Assembly (NCBI RefSeq): GCF_946479965.1
Contig: NZ_CAMLHX010000016.1
Coordinates: 1-64,000 of the forward strand
Direction: 5' to 3'
Source of the DNA: an uncultured Mucilaginibacter sp.
Lineage (GTDB): Bacteria; Bacteroidota; Bacteroidia; Sphingobacteriales; Sphingobacteriaceae
DNA: 64,000 bases
Shown here: in pieces, positions 43,323 to 54,137 of the stretch
How the letters are laid out: each line of letters begins with the position of its first letter
How positions within the stretch are numbered: the first letter of the stretch is position 1
Notes under the pieces: model-generated
Told to the model about the DNA's origin: nothing
Seen by the model: only the letters and a program-made list of their open reading frames with translations
Database searches by the model: none
Position numbers and translations under genes: made by a program

Positions 43323-44600
43323 ATGAAACGACTATTTTTAATATTACTGATCCCGGCATTTTGGCTGAGCGCCAAAAGCCAGCCCACCGGGGCCCTGACA
43401 ATAGGTACCTGTTACCAGAAAGCAAAAGATAATTATCCGCTGATAAAGCGTTACGACTTGATAGATAAAGCCGCCGCTTATACTATTGATAACATTCAAA
43501 AGGGTTATCTCCCGCAATTATCGGTGAGCGCACAAGCCAGTTATCAATCAGCGGTGACAGCGATACCAATTAAACTGCCCGGCATGGATATTCCGTCATT
43601 AAGCAAAGATCAGTACAAAGCTTACGCGCAGGTTGATCAGTTGATATACGATGGTGGAACGACCAGTAAACAGAAGGAGATTCAAAAAACCGGGCAGATA
43701 GTGGCAGAACAGCAGCTTGCCGCCGACCTGTATCTTATCCGCGAGCGGGTGAACCAACTGTTTTTTGGCATTCTACTGGTTGATGAACAACTGAAGCAAA
43801 ATGCGCTTTTGATTGAAGATATCAAACTTGGCCTTAACAAAATAAACGCAGCCGTAGCTAATGGTACTGCTTTAAGAAGCAATGCCGATTTGCTGAACGC
43901 CGAGGTATTAAAAGCCAGTCAGCATGCGATTGAACTTACAGCCTCACGTAAGGCGCTTACTGATATGCTTGGTTTCTTTACCGGCTTGGAACTTACAGCC
44001 GACGTGCAATTGGTTCGCCCGGCCGGACTCAGTGTAAGTAATGAGATTATGCGGCCTGAATTAAAAGTATTTGAAGCGCAGGGCGAACAATTAGCCGTAC
44101 AAAACAAGTTGCTTACAGCCGGTACTTTACCTAAGATAGGCGCATTTATTCAGGGAGGTTACGGTCGTCCGGGGCTTAATATGCTGAGAAATGATTTTCA
44201 AGCCTATTATATCGGTGGCATCCGGCTCAACTGGTCACCGTCCAGTTTTTACACCTTGAAAAAACAACGGGCCCTGGTTGATATCAGCCGCCGCGAAATT
44301 GACGTAAAAAAGGAAACCTTTCTTTTTAATACCCGCTTAACCATCAAACAGCAAAACGCGGAGATCGGCAAGTTTGACCGGCTGCTGGCAACCGATGACG
44401 AGATCATCTCTCTTCGAAAAAAAGTAAAGGAAGCCGCTCTGGCCCAACTGCAAAATGGCGTGATAACCGGCAACGACTTTTTAAAACAGGTAAACGACGA
44501 AAATGAAGCGGTGCAAAGCAAACTCATGCACCAGACACAATTACTCATTGCACAATACAATCAACAAAATACAACAGGCAACATCCCTAAAACTTACTAA
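43323..44600 (+). CDS. TolC-family outer-membrane efflux protein
   Basis: 425 aa with a signal peptide (MKRLFLILLIPAFWLSAKS). Coiled-coil and strand pattern of OEP proteins: LTIGTCYQKAKDNYPLIKRYDLI, KGYLPQLSVSAQASYQS, YAQVDQLIYDGGTTSKQKEI and, in the second repeat, LPKIGAFIQGGYGRPGLNM, AYYIGGIRLNWSPSSF. It forms the outer-membrane channel of the pump encoded downstream; the lipoprotein adaptor gene starts 1 bp after its stop. Confidence 0.9.
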   Translation: MKRLFLILLIPAFWLSAKSQPTGALTIGTCYQKAKDNYPLIKRYDLIDKAAAYTIDNIQKGYLPQLSVSAQASYQSAVTAIPIKLPGMDIPSLSKDQYKAYAQVDQLIYDGGTTSKQKEIQKTGQIVAEQQLAADLYLIRERVNQLFFGILLVDEQLKQNALLIEDIKLGLNKINAAVANGTALRSNADLLNAEVLKASQHAIELTASRKALTDMLGFFTGLELTADVQLVRPAGLSVSNEIMRPELKVFEAQGEQLAVQNKLLTAGTLPKIGAFIQGGYGRPGLNMLRNDFQAYYIGGIRLNWSPSSFYTLKKQRALVDISRREIDVKKETFLFNTRLTIKQQNAEIGKFDRLLATDDEIISLRKKVKEAALAQLQNGVITGNDFLKQVNDENEAVQSKLMHQTQLLIAQYNQQNTTGNIPKTY

Positions 44601-44601
44601 A

Positions 44602-45498
44602 ATGAAAAAGTACTTAATGCTTATAATTTGCACAAGCCTGCTATCAGCTTGCAGCAAAAATAAAACAGAAAATGATGCCTCGGGAACTTTCGAGGCGGTA
44701 GAAACCATCGTATCGGCTGAAGCAGGCGGCAGTATCAAAATGTTGAACCTGGAAGAGGGAGCGACACTACAAGCGGGCCAAGTGGTTGGCCTGATAGATA
44801 GTGTACAACTGTTCCTGAAAAAGAAGCAGTTGCTGGCCCAGAAAAAATCCGTTTTAAGCGCCAGGCCGGATGCTGATGCCCAAACAGCCGCCTTGCAGGA
44901 ACAATTAAAGCAAGCCCAACGTGAGCAACAACGGTTGGCCAATTTGGTAAAGGCTGATGCCGCTACCCCAAAGCAACTGGACGACGCCACCTCTCAGGTA
45001 AGTGTGATCAAAAAACAGATCGCTGCCCTGCGGTCGTCATTAAATATTACTACAGCTAACTTAAACGACCAAACCGTGCCGCTGGATGTACAGATCAGCC
45101 AGGTGAATGATCAGTTGGCGAAATCGCGTATCATTAACCCCGTGGCGGGCACCGTATTAACTAAGTACGCGGAAGTTGGCGAGGTAACACAGCCGGGAAA
45201 GCCTGTTTATAAAATTGCAGCATTGAATATCATTAACGTAAGGGCTTATATAACAGGCGGGCAACTTCCACATGTAAAGGTTGGGCAGCCGGTTAAGGTT
45301 CTGGTGGATGACACCGGCGACACGTTCAAGACCTATCAGGGAACTATAGAATGGATCAGTGCCAAAGCTGAATTTACCCCCAAAACCATCCAGACCAAAG
45401 ATGAACGTGCCAATTTGGTATACGCGGTTAAGATCAAAGTTCAAAACGATGGCTATCTTAAAATAGGTATGTATGCCGAAGTCAAACTAAAGCCATGA
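44602..45498 (+). CDS. HlyD-family lipoprotein adaptor of an ABC efflux pump
   Basis: 298-aa periplasmic adaptor. Lipobox LLSAC gives Cys at residue 17. A lipoyl half-domain (SAEAGGSIKMLNLEEGATLQAGQVVGLI), a coiled-coil hairpin (about 70-160, with AQTAALQEQLKQAQREQQRL) and the second half (SRIINPVAGTVLTKYAEVGE) precede a beta-barrel (VRAYITGGQLPHVKVGQPVKVLVDDT). The order matches E. coli YbhG. ATG at 44602 opens the lipoprotein signal; earlier in-frame ATGs lie within tolC. It overlaps the next gene by 4 bp. Confidence 0.9.
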   Translation: MKKYLMLIICTSLLSACSKNKTENDASGTFEAVETIVSAEAGGSIKMLNLEEGATLQAGQVVGLIDSVQLFLKKKQLLAQKKSVLSARPDADAQTAALQEQLKQAQREQQRLANLVKADAATPKQLDDATSQVSVIKKQIAALRSSLNITTANLNDQTVPLDVQISQVNDQLAKSRIINPVAGTVLTKYAEVGEVTQPGKPVYKIAALNIINVRAYITGGQLPHVKVGQPVKVLVDDTGDTFKTYQGTIEWISAKAEFTPKTIQTKDERANLVYAVKIKVQNDGYLKIGMYAEVKLKP

Positions 45499-46403
45499 AA
45501 GCGATAACTGTAAACAAACTTAGCAAGCGGTACGGTAGTAAAACTGCTGTTAACGAGGTGTCCTTTAGCGTAAATAAAGGCGAGATATTTGGTTTGATAG
45601 GTCCAGATGGCGCAGGTAAAACCTCCATTTTCAGGATGCTTACCACCTTGCTGCTGCCCGACGGCGGTACGGCCACGGTCGACGGATTTGATATTGTGCG
45701 CGATTATTCAGCAATAAGGGCGGCGGTAGGTTATATGCCCGGAAAATTTTCGCTGTATCCTGATCTCAGCGTGGAAGAAAATCTCAATTTTTTCGCGACG
45801 ATCTTTAACACTACAGTTGCTGATAATTATGAACTGATCAAAGATATTTACGAGCAGCTGGAACCGTTTAAAGATCGCCGGGCTGGAAAGCTGTCGGGGG
45901 GTATGAAACAAAAGCTGGCGCTTTGCTGCGCGCTGATCCACCGGCCGACGGTACTTTTCCTGGATGAACCTACCACGGGTGTCGATCCGGTTTCGAGGAA
46001 AGAATTCTGGGCCATGCTTAAACAGCTTAAAGCGCAAAATATTACCATTTTAGTTTCCACGCCCTATATGGACGAAGCTGACCTGTGTGACCGCATCGCG
46101 CTGATGCAGGATAGCAAATTACTTTCGGTCGATACGCCTGTTAATATTACCCGCGCTTACCCCGTTCCTTTATTTGCTGCCAAAGCCGACCAAATGTACC
46201 GTCTATTAAAAGCGCTCAGGCAATCACCCGCTGTAGCTGCCTCGTACGCCTTTGGCGAATACGCGCACTTTACCCTGAACGGGCCTGAACGGGACCTGAA
46301 AGCTTTACAGCCAGAACTGGAAGGTCAGGGACTTACCGCCATTGAACTGTTACCCGCCGAGGTAACTATCGAAGATAGTTTTATTCACCTTTTATCAGCA
46401 TGA
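45495..46403 (+). CDS. ABC transporter ATPase, first half of a split YbhF
   Basis: 302-aa ATPase. Walker A GPDGAGKTS, Q-loop region GYMPGKFSLYPDLSVEEN, signature LSGGMKQKLALCCALIH, Walker B VLFLDEPTTGVDP. The C-terminal extension (about 215-302) is unlike simple ATPases and matches the linker region of YbhF-type proteins. The ATP site reads GPDGAGKT where most have GPNGAGKT, as in the N-terminal half of YbhF. Overlaps the adaptor gene by 4 bp and the next ATPase by 4 bp. Confidence 0.9.
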   Translation: MKAITVNKLSKRYGSKTAVNEVSFSVNKGEIFGLIGPDGAGKTSIFRMLTTLLLPDGGTATVDGFDIVRDYSAIRAAVGYMPGKFSLYPDLSVEENLNFFATIFNTTVADNYELIKDIYEQLEPFKDRRAGKLSGGMKQKLALCCALIHRPTVLFLDEPTTGVDPVSRKEFWAMLKQLKAQNITILVSTPYMDEADLCDRIALMQDSKLLSVDTPVNITRAYPVPLFAAKADQMYRLLKALRQSPAVAASYAFGEYAHFTLNGPERDLKALQPELEGQGLTAIELLPAEVTIEDSFIHLLSA

Positions 46404-47146
46404 TCATGGCAGAGCCGGTAATTGCAACAGACAAATTAACCAAGCGCTTTGGCGATTTTACAGCTACCGACGAAATTACGTTTGAGGTGAATAAAGGCGA
46501 GATATTCGGTTTTTTGGGCGCCAACGGCGCGGGTAAAACCACCGCCATGCGTATGCTTTGCGGACTGTCCATTCCATCATCGGGCAGTGCTACTATTGCC
46601 GGGTTAGATGTTTACAAGGAAACCGAGCAGATCAAAAAGAACATTGGCTATATGAGTCAAAAGTTTTCGTTATACGAGGACCTGACGGTAGCGGAAAATA
46701 TCCGGTTTTTTGGCGGCATTTATGGCTTAAGCAATAATCAGTTAAAGACAAGGTCAACAGAATTGATTAACAATTTAGGTTTGCAAAAGGAAGCTGGCAC
46801 ATTGGTTGGCGCCTTGCCTTTGGGCTGGAAACAAAAATTATCTTTTTCGGTAGCTGTATTGCACGAACCTAAGATCGTTTTCCTGGATGAACCAACGGGC
46901 GGGGTAGACCCCGTAACCCGCAGGCAGTTTTGGGATATGATATACGAAGCAGCCGACCGTGGCATTACCATTTTTGTGACCACCCATTATATGGACGAGG
47001 CCGAATATTGCAACCGCATTTCTATTATGGTTGACGGTAAGATCAAAGCATTGGATACCCCGGCGGCCCTGAAGAAAAGTTTTGGCGTGGCATCCATGGA
47101 TGAAGTTTTTTACGCGCTGGCCAGGACGGCGCAAAGAAGTGAATAA
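46400..47146 (+). CDS. ABC transporter ATPase, second half of a split YbhF
   Basis: 248-aa ATPase. Walker A GANGAGKTTAMRMLCGL, Q-loop GYMSQKFSLYEDLTVAEN, Walker B IVFLDEPTGGVDPVTRRQFW. The signature is degenerate: GALPLGWKQKLSFSVAVLHEP instead of LSGGQ, exactly the kind of change seen in the C-terminal half of E. coli YbhF. Start is ATG 46400 or 46406. A heterodimer with the preceding ATPase is implied, with one canonical and one degenerate ATP site. Confidence 0.9.
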   Translation: MIMAEPVIATDKLTKRFGDFTATDEITFEVNKGEIFGFLGANGAGKTTAMRMLCGLSIPSSGSATIAGLDVYKETEQIKKNIGYMSQKFSLYEDLTVAENIRFFGGIYGLSNNQLKTRSTELINNLGLQKEAGTLVGALPLGWKQKLSFSVAVLHEPKIVFLDEPTGGVDPVTRRQFWDMIYEAADRGITIFVTTHYMDEAEYCNRISIMVDGKIKALDTPAALKKSFGVASMDEVFYALARTAQRSE

Positions 47147-47147
47147 T

Positions 47148-48254
47148 ATGAAACAGCTAAATGTATTTATAAAAAAGGAGTTCGCGCACGTATTGCGAGA
47201 CCGTAAAACACTGCTCATTCTGTTTGGGATGCCCATTGTGCAGATCCTGATCTTTGGGTTTGCTTTAACCAACGAGGTGAAGAATGCCCGTATCGTGATC
47301 ATGGATCAGGCCGGGGATGCCGCGTCGAAGCGCATCATCAGTAAGATCAGCAACAGCCGGTATTTTGATGTGGCGGCAACCGTAATTAACACTAAGCAAG
47401 TAGAATCTGCCTTTAAGAGCGGCGAGGCAGGGCTGGCTGTTATTTTTCCGCAGGGTTTTAATGCGGACCTGCTTCATCAAAATAAAGCGACCATGCAGAT
47501 CATTGCGGACGCGTCAGATCCGAATACGGCAACCACCCTTACTAATTATTTAACGGCTATTATACAGGACTATCAAACCGAAACAGAAAGTAGCGGGCAG
47601 CTGCCTTACCGGATTGTTCCGCAAGTAAGATATCTGTACAATCCCCAGTTAAAAGGCGCACCCAATTTTGTACCGGGTGTAATGGCGCTGGTGCTGATGC
47701 TGGTGTGCGTAATGATGACCGCTGTATCCATCGTAAAAGAAAAGGAAACGGGTACTATGGAAATTTTGCTGGTATCGCCGTTTAGTCCTTTTCTGGTAAT
47801 TGTTGCCAAGGCTGTGCCTTATCTACTGCTTTCTATCGTTAACGTCGCCAGCATATTGCTGTTAAGCGTTTTTGTACTGGGCTTGCCGGTAAATGGCAGC
47901 GTGTTGCTGTTGTTTGCCGAAAGCATCTTATTTATCATAACCTGTTTAACGCTTGGCATATTTATTTCGGTCAAAACCAATTCGCAACAGGTGGCTATGC
48001 TTATTTCGCTGATGGGCATGATGCTGCCGACCATCATTTTCAGCGGGTTCATGTTTCCGATTGAAAATATGCCTTTACCCCTGCAGTGGGTAAGTAATAT
48101 CATCCCTTCCCGGTGGTATTATGTTATTGTGAAGGCCATCATGATCAAAGGCCTCGGCTTTAGCGCCATTTGGAAGGAAACTCTTATTCTCGCCGGCATT
48201 ACGCTGGTATTGCTTGTCATCAGCTTAAAAAGCTTTAAAATCCGTTTATCATGA
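47148..48254 (+). CDS. ABC-2 type permease (YbhS-like)
   Basis: 368-aa membrane protein: N-terminal segment LILFGMPIVQILIFGFALT, a periplasmic domain (about 40-175) and five C-terminal segments (VPGVMALVLMLVCVMMTAVS, FLVIVAKAVPYLLLSIVNVA, LLLFAESILFIITCLTLGIFIS, LISLMGMMLPTIIFSGFMFP and the end). KEKETGTMEILLVSPF is the ABC-2 coupling-loop signature. ATG at 47148 follows the ATPase stop by 1 bp; a longer in-frame start would overlap the ATPase. Overlaps the next permease by 4 bp. Confidence 0.92.
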   Translation: MKQLNVFIKKEFAHVLRDRKTLLILFGMPIVQILIFGFALTNEVKNARIVIMDQAGDAASKRIISKISNSRYFDVAATVINTKQVESAFKSGEAGLAVIFPQGFNADLLHQNKATMQIIADASDPNTATTLTNYLTAIIQDYQTETESSGQLPYRIVPQVRYLYNPQLKGAPNFVPGVMALVLMLVCVMMTAVSIVKEKETGTMEILLVSPFSPFLVIVAKAVPYLLLSIVNVASILLLSVFVLGLPVNGSVLLLFAESILFIITCLTLGIFISVKTNSQQVAMLISLMGMMLPTIIFSGFMFPIENMPLPLQWVSNIIPSRWYYVIVKAIMIKGLGFSAIWKETLILAGITLVLLVISLKSFKIRLS

Positions 48255-49369
48255 GGACTATTTATTTCCTGTTGCAGAAAGAATTCAAGCAGATATTCAG
48301 AAACAGATCCATCTTACTGTTGGTGACGGTTATGCCGGTGATACAGTTGATCCTGCTGCCTTTGGCAGCCAACTACGAAGTGAAAAATGTCAACATCGTG
48401 ATCATTGATAACGATCATTCATCCTACTCACAAAAATTGATCTCCGGGATCACCGCGTCCGGTTATTTCAGATTGAGCGCTTACGGGTTTAGTTATAAAA
48501 AAGCACTGAATCAGTTAGCGACCGACAAAGCCGACCTGCTGCTGGAAATTCCGCATGGCTTTGAGCGGGAACTGGTGAGGGAAAATCATCAGCAATTGTT
48601 TATAGCTGTCAATGCCATTAATGGTACCAAAGCTAATCTTGGGGCCGCTTATTTGAACCAGGTAATCAGGGCTGAAAATGATGAAATACGCCTGCAGTTG
48701 ATGCCTTATGATCGCCTGCCTCAGCACCCGGTGATCGAGGTGCGTTCGTCCAACTGGTATAATCCCTATTTAAATTACCGTGCGTATATGGTGCCGGGTA
48801 TTCTGGCCATTCTGGTGACCATGATAGGCGGATTTTTAACAGCCCTTAATATCGTTAAAGAAAAGGAGGTAGGCACCATTGAGCAGATCAACGTTACGCC
48901 CATAAAAAAACATCATTTTATTTTAGGCAAACTGATACCTTTTTGGATACTGGGGAACCTGGTTTTTACCCTGGGCCTGGTTGTCAGCATCGTAGGGTAT
49001 GGCCTGGCACCGGTTGGCAGTATATTCCTATTATACGGCTTTGTCGCCGCCTACCTGTTGGCTGTACTAGGTTTTGGCCTGCTCATTTCTACTTTTTGCG
49101 ATACCCAGCAGCAGGCTATGTTTGTGATGTTTTTCTTTATCATGATCTTTGTGTTGATGGGCGGGCTCTTTACCAGCACAGACAGTATGCCCGATTGGGC
49201 AAAAACAGTGGCACGGTTTAACCCGGTAAGTTATTTAGTAGAGGTAATGCGTATGGTAATATTGAAAGGTAGCGGATTAACAGATGTGGCAAAACATCTC
49301 TTTGCCGTTCTGATGTTCGGTGTGGTATTGAATGGCTGGGCTATTATTAATTATAAGAAAACCAGTTAG
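48251..49369 (+). CDS. ABC-2 type permease (YbhR-like)
   Basis: 372-aa paralog of the previous permease with the same layout (N-terminal SILLLVTVMPVIQLILLPLA; VPGILAILVTMIGGFLTAL; coupling KEKEVGTIEQINVTPIKK; AMFVMFFFIMIFVLMGGLFTS). The two permeases probably form a heterodimer. Last gene of the six-gene operon after tetR (tolC, adaptor, two ATPases, two permeases). Substrate range is not visible; E. coli YbhGFSR exports some antibiotics and cations. Confidence 0.92.
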   Translation: MRTIYFLLQKEFKQIFRNRSILLLVTVMPVIQLILLPLAANYEVKNVNIVIIDNDHSSYSQKLISGITASGYFRLSAYGFSYKKALNQLATDKADLLLEIPHGFERELVRENHQQLFIAVNAINGTKANLGAAYLNQVIRAENDEIRLQLMPYDRLPQHPVIEVRSSNWYNPYLNYRAYMVPGILAILVTMIGGFLTALNIVKEKEVGTIEQINVTPIKKHHFILGKLIPFWILGNLVFTLGLVVSIVGYGLAPVGSIFLLYGFVAAYLLAVLGFGLLISTFCDTQQQAMFVMFFFIMIFVLMGGLFTSTDSMPDWAKTVARFNPVSYLVEVMRMVILKGSGLTDVAKHLFAVLMFGVVLNGWAIINYKKTS

Positions 49370-49828
49370 TGGTATTGCGGGAGGATAAGAAAGTGCTGGC
49401 TGGCCAACTGATACCGACCGGGCGCGGCCAGCTGGGCAGTTTTTCTCAAGCCAATCTCTCCAAACTGCGTTAGGATCTGCTGTCCATCTTAGTTTCAAAC
49501 CCTGTATAGGTTAGTTGAAATGGGCACACTCTTAGTAATAAACTAAGGGGTGTTTTATTTTTACCCCATTTTATGCCTGCCTAAATCTGTTTACATAAAG
49601 CTTTTAGTCTGTTAATTATTTGATATCTTGGGTCCGCAATGTTATCAGTTTGCACTGATAAATAGATTGTTGCAGTTTTGCTTAAAAACATTGGAGAGGA
49701 TTTACTTTTTTATAAAACATATTTAATAAGGTTTTCGTAAACCCGTATATTACCCATTCCTAACAAACTATAGATTGCGCCAAAATAAAAGCAGCGGCCA
49801 ATTCATATGGCCAATTATAACCGATAAA
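49370..49828. other. Gap between the efflux operon and the sensor kinase
   Basis: About 459 bp. A GC-richer part (49370-49475) reads VLREDKKVLAGQLIPTGRG then QANLSKLR-stop, perhaps a broken gene end. At 49521-49543 lies TGGGCACACT directly joined to CTTAGTAATAAAC, a motif repeated at 60436-60463. The rest is AT-rich leader. Confidence 0.5.
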
Positions 49829-52800
49829 ATGTGTAAACAACCTAAAAACAGGTATAACCTGGGGCTGATAATACTTTTAATGATGTTTTTTTGTTGTACG
49901 CATTTATATGCACAACAAAATTTATCCGGAAAGCAAAATGTAAAGTTCACCCATATCACCACCAGCGACGGTCTATCGCAAAGTACAGTTACATGTATTT
50001 TAAAAGACAGGTACGGTTTTATGTGGTTCGGTACAGAGGATGGGCTAAATAAATATGATGGCTACCGTTTTACTATTTATCGCAATAAATTAAGTGATAA
50101 GAAGAGTATTGCCGGCAATAGTATAACAGTGCTTTATGAAGATAGGGCAGGCAATATATGGATCGGTACAAAAGAGGGTTTAAGCAAGTATAATCGCATT
50201 GATAATACTTTTATAAACTATTACGCCAGCCTTACCGATCCAAATACATTAACAAATGCCAGTATCAACACAATATGCGAAGGCGAAAATGGCAATATGT
50301 GGATAGGCACATTTATAAATCTTAACTTATTAAATCCTAAGACAAATAAAATTACCCATTACTTAGCAGACAACAAACCGGGAAGCTTAAGTAATACGCG
50401 GGTAACCAGCATAATAAAAGACAGCCGGCACCGCCTATGGGTTGGTACAGACAACGGGTTGAACCTTTTCAATGCTAAAAGCGGGAAGTTCACCACTTAT
50501 CTTCATAGCGATCTTGATAACAATAGCATAAGCAGCGGTAACGTAAAAGTTATGGCCGATGCTGGCAATGGGAAGTTGATTATTGGAACCAATGATGCCG
50601 GTTTGGATATATTTAATATACAAACCGGCATTTTTAGCCATCACCTGGCAAAAAAAGGTGACACTTCAAGTATTAGTCACAACACTGTTCATGCTCTTGC
50701 TAAAACAAGTGGCGGTAATTTTTGGGTTGGTACCGAAGAAGGTCTTGATTTTTATAACGCCGGTGATGATAAATTCACCACTTATAAAAATTCTTCGGCC
50801 GATAATACAAGTTTAAACGGTTCATCAGTAAGAGCGGTATTGGTGGATGATCTGGGTACATTATGGGCGGCTGCAAGTTCTGCCGGAATAAGTAAATACG
50901 ACAAAAGCCTACCTTTATTTAAAGTGTATCGCTATTTATATGGTGATACAAGAGGGCTGTCCGGCAGAGAAGTAACTTCTTTTGCTGACGCAGATAACGG
51001 CAATATCTGGGTAGGTACCGACGGGGGGGGCGTAAATTTATTTGATACAAAGAATAACACATTTAGTTATTACCGGTACCGCGAAAATGTAAAGAACGGC
51101 ATATCTGCTGACAATGTACTTGCCCTTTTAAAAAGCAAAACAGGTAACCGTTTGTGGATAGGCAGTTATACAGGCGGATTGGATCTGTTTGATATTGATA
51201 AAAACAAGTTCACCAATTTTACAAAGGGCAATCGTGTCGATCAATTATCTGATGAGAGAGTGTTTGCTTTAATGGAGGATGGTAAAAATAATTTGTGGAT
51301 AGGTACAAACGGTGGGGGTGTTAATATACTTGACCCCACTCTAAAAAAAGTTACCAAAATTAAAAGCGAGTACAATAACGATAAAACCATAAGCAGTAAC
51401 GTAATACGCTGTTTTTACGAAGATAAAAACGGCGACATCTGGATTGGTACTTACAATGCCGGAATTAGTGTTTACCATACCGCAACACATACTATAAGCA
51501 GGCTTAATAAGGCCAACAGTAATCTTTCAAACAATATTATTTTTAGTATCACAGGCGATAAAAATGGCAATGTTTGGGTAGCAACAGGTGGCGGATTAAA
51601 TAAGTTTTTACCCGGCAAAAATCAATTTATAGCCTATACAACCACAAACGGACTGGCAAATAATAATATTTACAGTATGGTTTATGATAATGACGGTTAT
51701 ATGTGGTTAAGCACCAGCATGGGGTTAAGCCGTTTTGATATCAAAAAAAATACTTTTAAAAATTTTACATTAAAAAATGGCCTGCAAGACCACGAGTTTA
51801 AACTAAACGCAGGTTTAATGTCGCGTGCAGGCGAAATTTACTTTGGTGGCGTAAATGGTTTCAATCGCATTAATCCCAAATACATACCCGAAAATAAAAA
51901 CATTCCAAAGGTAATTATAACAGGTTTTGAACTATTTAATAAACCTGTGGTAGCCGGTTTGGCCAATTCTCCCTTAAAACGGTCCATTAGTGACACACGT
52001 GTTATTACTTTAAACCACGCTCAATCAATATTCACGTTTGAGTTTTCGGCTTTAAACTATACAGTGCCCGAAGACAACAGTTATGCTTATATGCTTGAGG
52101 GTTTTGAAACGGACTGGAATTATGTAGGTAGTCAGCATAGGACAACGTATACAAATCTTAATGCCGGCACATACACTTTTAGGGTTAAAGCAGCCAATAA
52201 TGATGAGGTTTGGAATGAAAAGGGCACCGCTTTACAAATTGTAATATTGCCGCCGTTTTGGTTAACCTGGTGGTTTAAGGCATTGGTAGTTTTATTTATT
52301 ATGGTTGTATTATATGTTGTATATAACTATAGGGTAAAAACTATAAAAGCCCAAAAAGTTGTGTTGGAAAGGCAGGTTACCCGTCGCACGCAAGAAGTGC
52401 TGAATCAGGCAGAGGATCTGAAAAAATTAAATAATGATCTGATAGAACAAACGGAAGAGTTGCAAACGCTAAATGAAGAGCTGCATGAGCAACGTCTGCA
52501 AGAGGAGAAGGCCCATGCAAGTGCCGAACAGGCTAGATTGGATGCTGAGCGGGCAAACAAAGCCAAAAGCATATTTTTAGCCACCATGAGCCATGAAATA
52601 CGTACGCCGATGAATGGTGTTATTGGAATGGCTGCACTACTTGGCGAAACTAAACTTAACGAAGAGCAGTACGAATATGCCGAAACCATTATCCACAGCG
52701 GCGAGGCACTGTTGAATGTTATAAATGGGATACTCGATTTCTCAAAGATCGAATCGGGTAAAATGGATCTTGATCCACACGAATTTGAATTAAGAATTTG

Positions 52801-54094
52801 TATTGAAGAGGTGTTTGATCTGTTTGCCAAAAAAACTGCTGAAAACAACATCGACCTTATTTACCAAATTGATCATCGTTTGCCATCATTACTGATTGCT
52901 GATGGAATGCGCCTGCGGCAAATATTGATCAACCTGATAAACAATGCTATTAAATTTACACATGAAGGTGAAGTCTTTTTAAATGTCACACTGGTTAATC
53001 AGACCGGTAGTGAATTAGAACTGGCTTTCGAGGTAGTTGATACAGGTATAGGTATACCGGAGGAAAAGTTACCACAACTATTCGAGGCATTTACGCAGGT
53101 CGATTCGTCAATAACACGTAAATATGGCGGCACCGGTTTAGGTCTGGCAATTAGCAAACGACTTATACAGTTAATGGGCGGCTCAATAACGGTAGAAAGC
53201 GAAGAGAATAAAGGCACCAAATTTAAATTTACTATAAAGTGTGATGCTTTGCAGCATGATCGGCTGGAGGCATCTGCACTTCCTGACATCAAGGATAAAA
53301 ACATATTAATAGTTGATGATAACGCAACTAACTTAAAAGTATTAAAAGGGCAGTTGGAGATATGGAATCTTAATACCACTTCTACCCACTCAGCGGCTGA
53401 AGCACTGGCGCTTTTAAAAGCCGGAAGTGTTTTTGATATGATAATTACCGATATGCAAATGCCCGAAATGGACGGCCTTGCATTTACCCGGATAATTAAA
53501 AAAATGTATCCGCTAATTCCGGTAATTTTATTAAGCTCAGTAGGCAATGAATCGCAAAAAAATTATCCAAACTTATTTGCTGCCACGCTAACTAAACCTG
53601 TTAAGCAGCATCACTTAAGCATGGCCATACAAAATGAGTTTAAGCATAAACAGTATTTAGATAGTAGTGAGCACAAAACCACTTCAGTTTTATCTGTTGA
53701 TTTTGCTGTTGAGAACCCGGCCAGTATATTGGTAGCAGAGGACAATTTGATCAATCAAAAACTCATAATGAGGATTTTGGAGAAGCTCGGATTTGAAGCA
53801 ACACTGACAAATAACGGGCGTGAGGTGCTGGATGAGCTTAACAGGAAGATACATGATATTATACTGATGGACATACAGATGCCCGAGTTAGATGGATTGG
53901 AAACAACGCGCATTATTCGTAAAATGGACAATATTACGCAGCCATATATAGTAGCTATGACCGCTAACGCGATGCCCGAAGACCGCGAGGAATGCTTTGC
54001 AGCGGGCATGGATGGTTATGTTTCGAAACCGGTTAAGCTGGAGTTGCTTATAAATGTATTGCGCGAGGGCCACAAAGCCCAAAAGGATAAATAA
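49829..54094 (+). CDS. Hybrid two-component sensor kinase with beta-propeller and two receivers
   Basis: 1,421-aa membrane protein. Signal-anchor or signal peptide ([18 protein letters not shown]), then many Reg_prop propeller repeats with the W(F/I)GT..GLN/GLS pattern (about 35-690, for example [17 protein letters not shown]), a Y_Y_Y domain (about 700-805), one membrane segment (about 814-837), a coiled coil, HisKA with His922 in [17 protein letters not shown], HATPase ([41 protein letters not shown]) and two receivers with Asp1208 ([11 protein letters not shown]) and Asp1348 ([11 protein letters not shown]). Unlike classic HTCS regulators it has no C-terminal AraC HTH. ATG at 49829 is chosen over a TTG at 49775. 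Sits before the glycosidase cluster. Confidence 0.9.
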   Translation: MCKQPKNRYNLGLIILLMMFFCCTHLYAQQNLSGKQNVKFTHITTSDGLSQSTVTCILKDRYGFMWFGTEDGLNKYDGYRFTIYRNKLSDKKSIAGNSITVLYEDRAGNIWIGTKEGLSKYNRIDNTFINYYASLTDPNTLTNASINTICEGENGNMWIGTFINLNLLNPKTNKITHYLADNKPGSLSNTRVTSIIKDSRHRLWVGTDNGLNLFNAKSGKFTTYLHSDLDNNSISSGNVKVMADAGNGKLIIGTNDAGLDIFNIQTGIFSHHLAKKGDTSSISHNTVHALAKTSGGNFWVGTEEGLDFYNAGDDKFTTYKNSSADNTSLNGSSVRAVLVDDLGTLWAAASSAGISKYDKSLPLFKVYRYLYGDTRGLSGREVTSFADADNGNIWVGTDGGGVNLFDTKNNTFSYYRYRENVKNGISADNVLALLKSKTGNRLWIGSYTGGLDLFDIDKNKFTNFTKGNRVDQLSDERVFALMEDGKNNLWIGTNGGGVNILDPTLKKVTKIKSEYNNDKTISSNVIRCFYEDKNGDIWIGTYNAGISVYHTATHTISRLNKANSNLSNNIIFSITGDKNGNVWVATGGGLNKFLPGKNQFIAYTTTNGLANNNIYSMVYDNDGYMWLSTSMGLSRFDIKKNTFKNFTLKNGLQDHEFKLNAGLMSRAGEIYFGGVNGFNRINPKYIPENKNIPKVIITGFELFNKPVVAGLANSPLKRSISDTRVITLNHAQSIFTFEFSALNYTVPEDNSYAYMLEGFETDWNYVGSQHRTTYTNLNAGTYTFRVKAANNDEVWNEKGTALQIVILPPFWLTWWFKALVVLFIMVVLYVVYNYRVKTIKAQKVVLERQVTRRTQEVLNQAEDLKKLNNDLIEQTEELQTLNEELHEQRLQEEKAHASAEQARLDAERANKAKSIFLATMSHEIRTPMNGVIGMAALLGETKLNEEQYEYAETIIHSGEALLNVINGILDFSKIESGKMDLDPHEFELRICIEEVFDLFAKKTAENNIDLIYQIDHRLPSLLIADGMRLRQILINLINNAIKFTHEGEVFLNVTLVNQTGSELELAFEVVDTGIGIPEEKLPQLFEAFTQVDSSITRKYGGTGLGLAISKRLIQLMGGSITVESEENKGTKFKFTIKCDALQHDRLEASALPDIKDKNILIVDDNATNLKVLKGQLEIWNLNTTSTHSAAEALALLKAGSVFDMIITDMQMPEMDGLAFTRIIKKMYPLIPVILLSSVGNESQKNYPNLFAATLTKPVKQHHLSMAIQNEFKHKQYLDSSEHKTTSVLSVDFAVENPASILVAEDNLINQKLIMRILEKLGFEATLTNNGREVLDELNRKIHDIILMDIQMPELDGLETTRIIRKMDNITQPYIVAMTANAMPEDREECFAAGMDGYVSKPVKLELLINVLREGHKAQKDK

Positions 54095-54118
54095 ATTTAA
54101 TCTTATCTTACCTCTTGA

Positions 54119-54137
54119 TAGTTTAATCATTAAACTA
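54119..54137. promoter_or_regulatory. Perfect palindrome after the sensor kinase gene
   Basis: Nine-base arms around one C (TAGTTTAAT-c-ATTAAACTA), 24 nt past the stop codon. No T-run follows, so an operator is at least as likely as a terminator. Confidence 0.45.

Noticed and set aside
35940..49400. A clean direct repeat of the tRNA 3' end marking the far edge of an island
   Set aside because: I looked for a second copy of the T-arm/acceptor sequence by eye and did not find one, so no island end is called.
52405..53547. Long minus-strand frames opposite the sensor kinase and its receivers
   Set aside because: Ser/Ile-rich shadows of a gene whose plus-strand domains are complete and contiguous.
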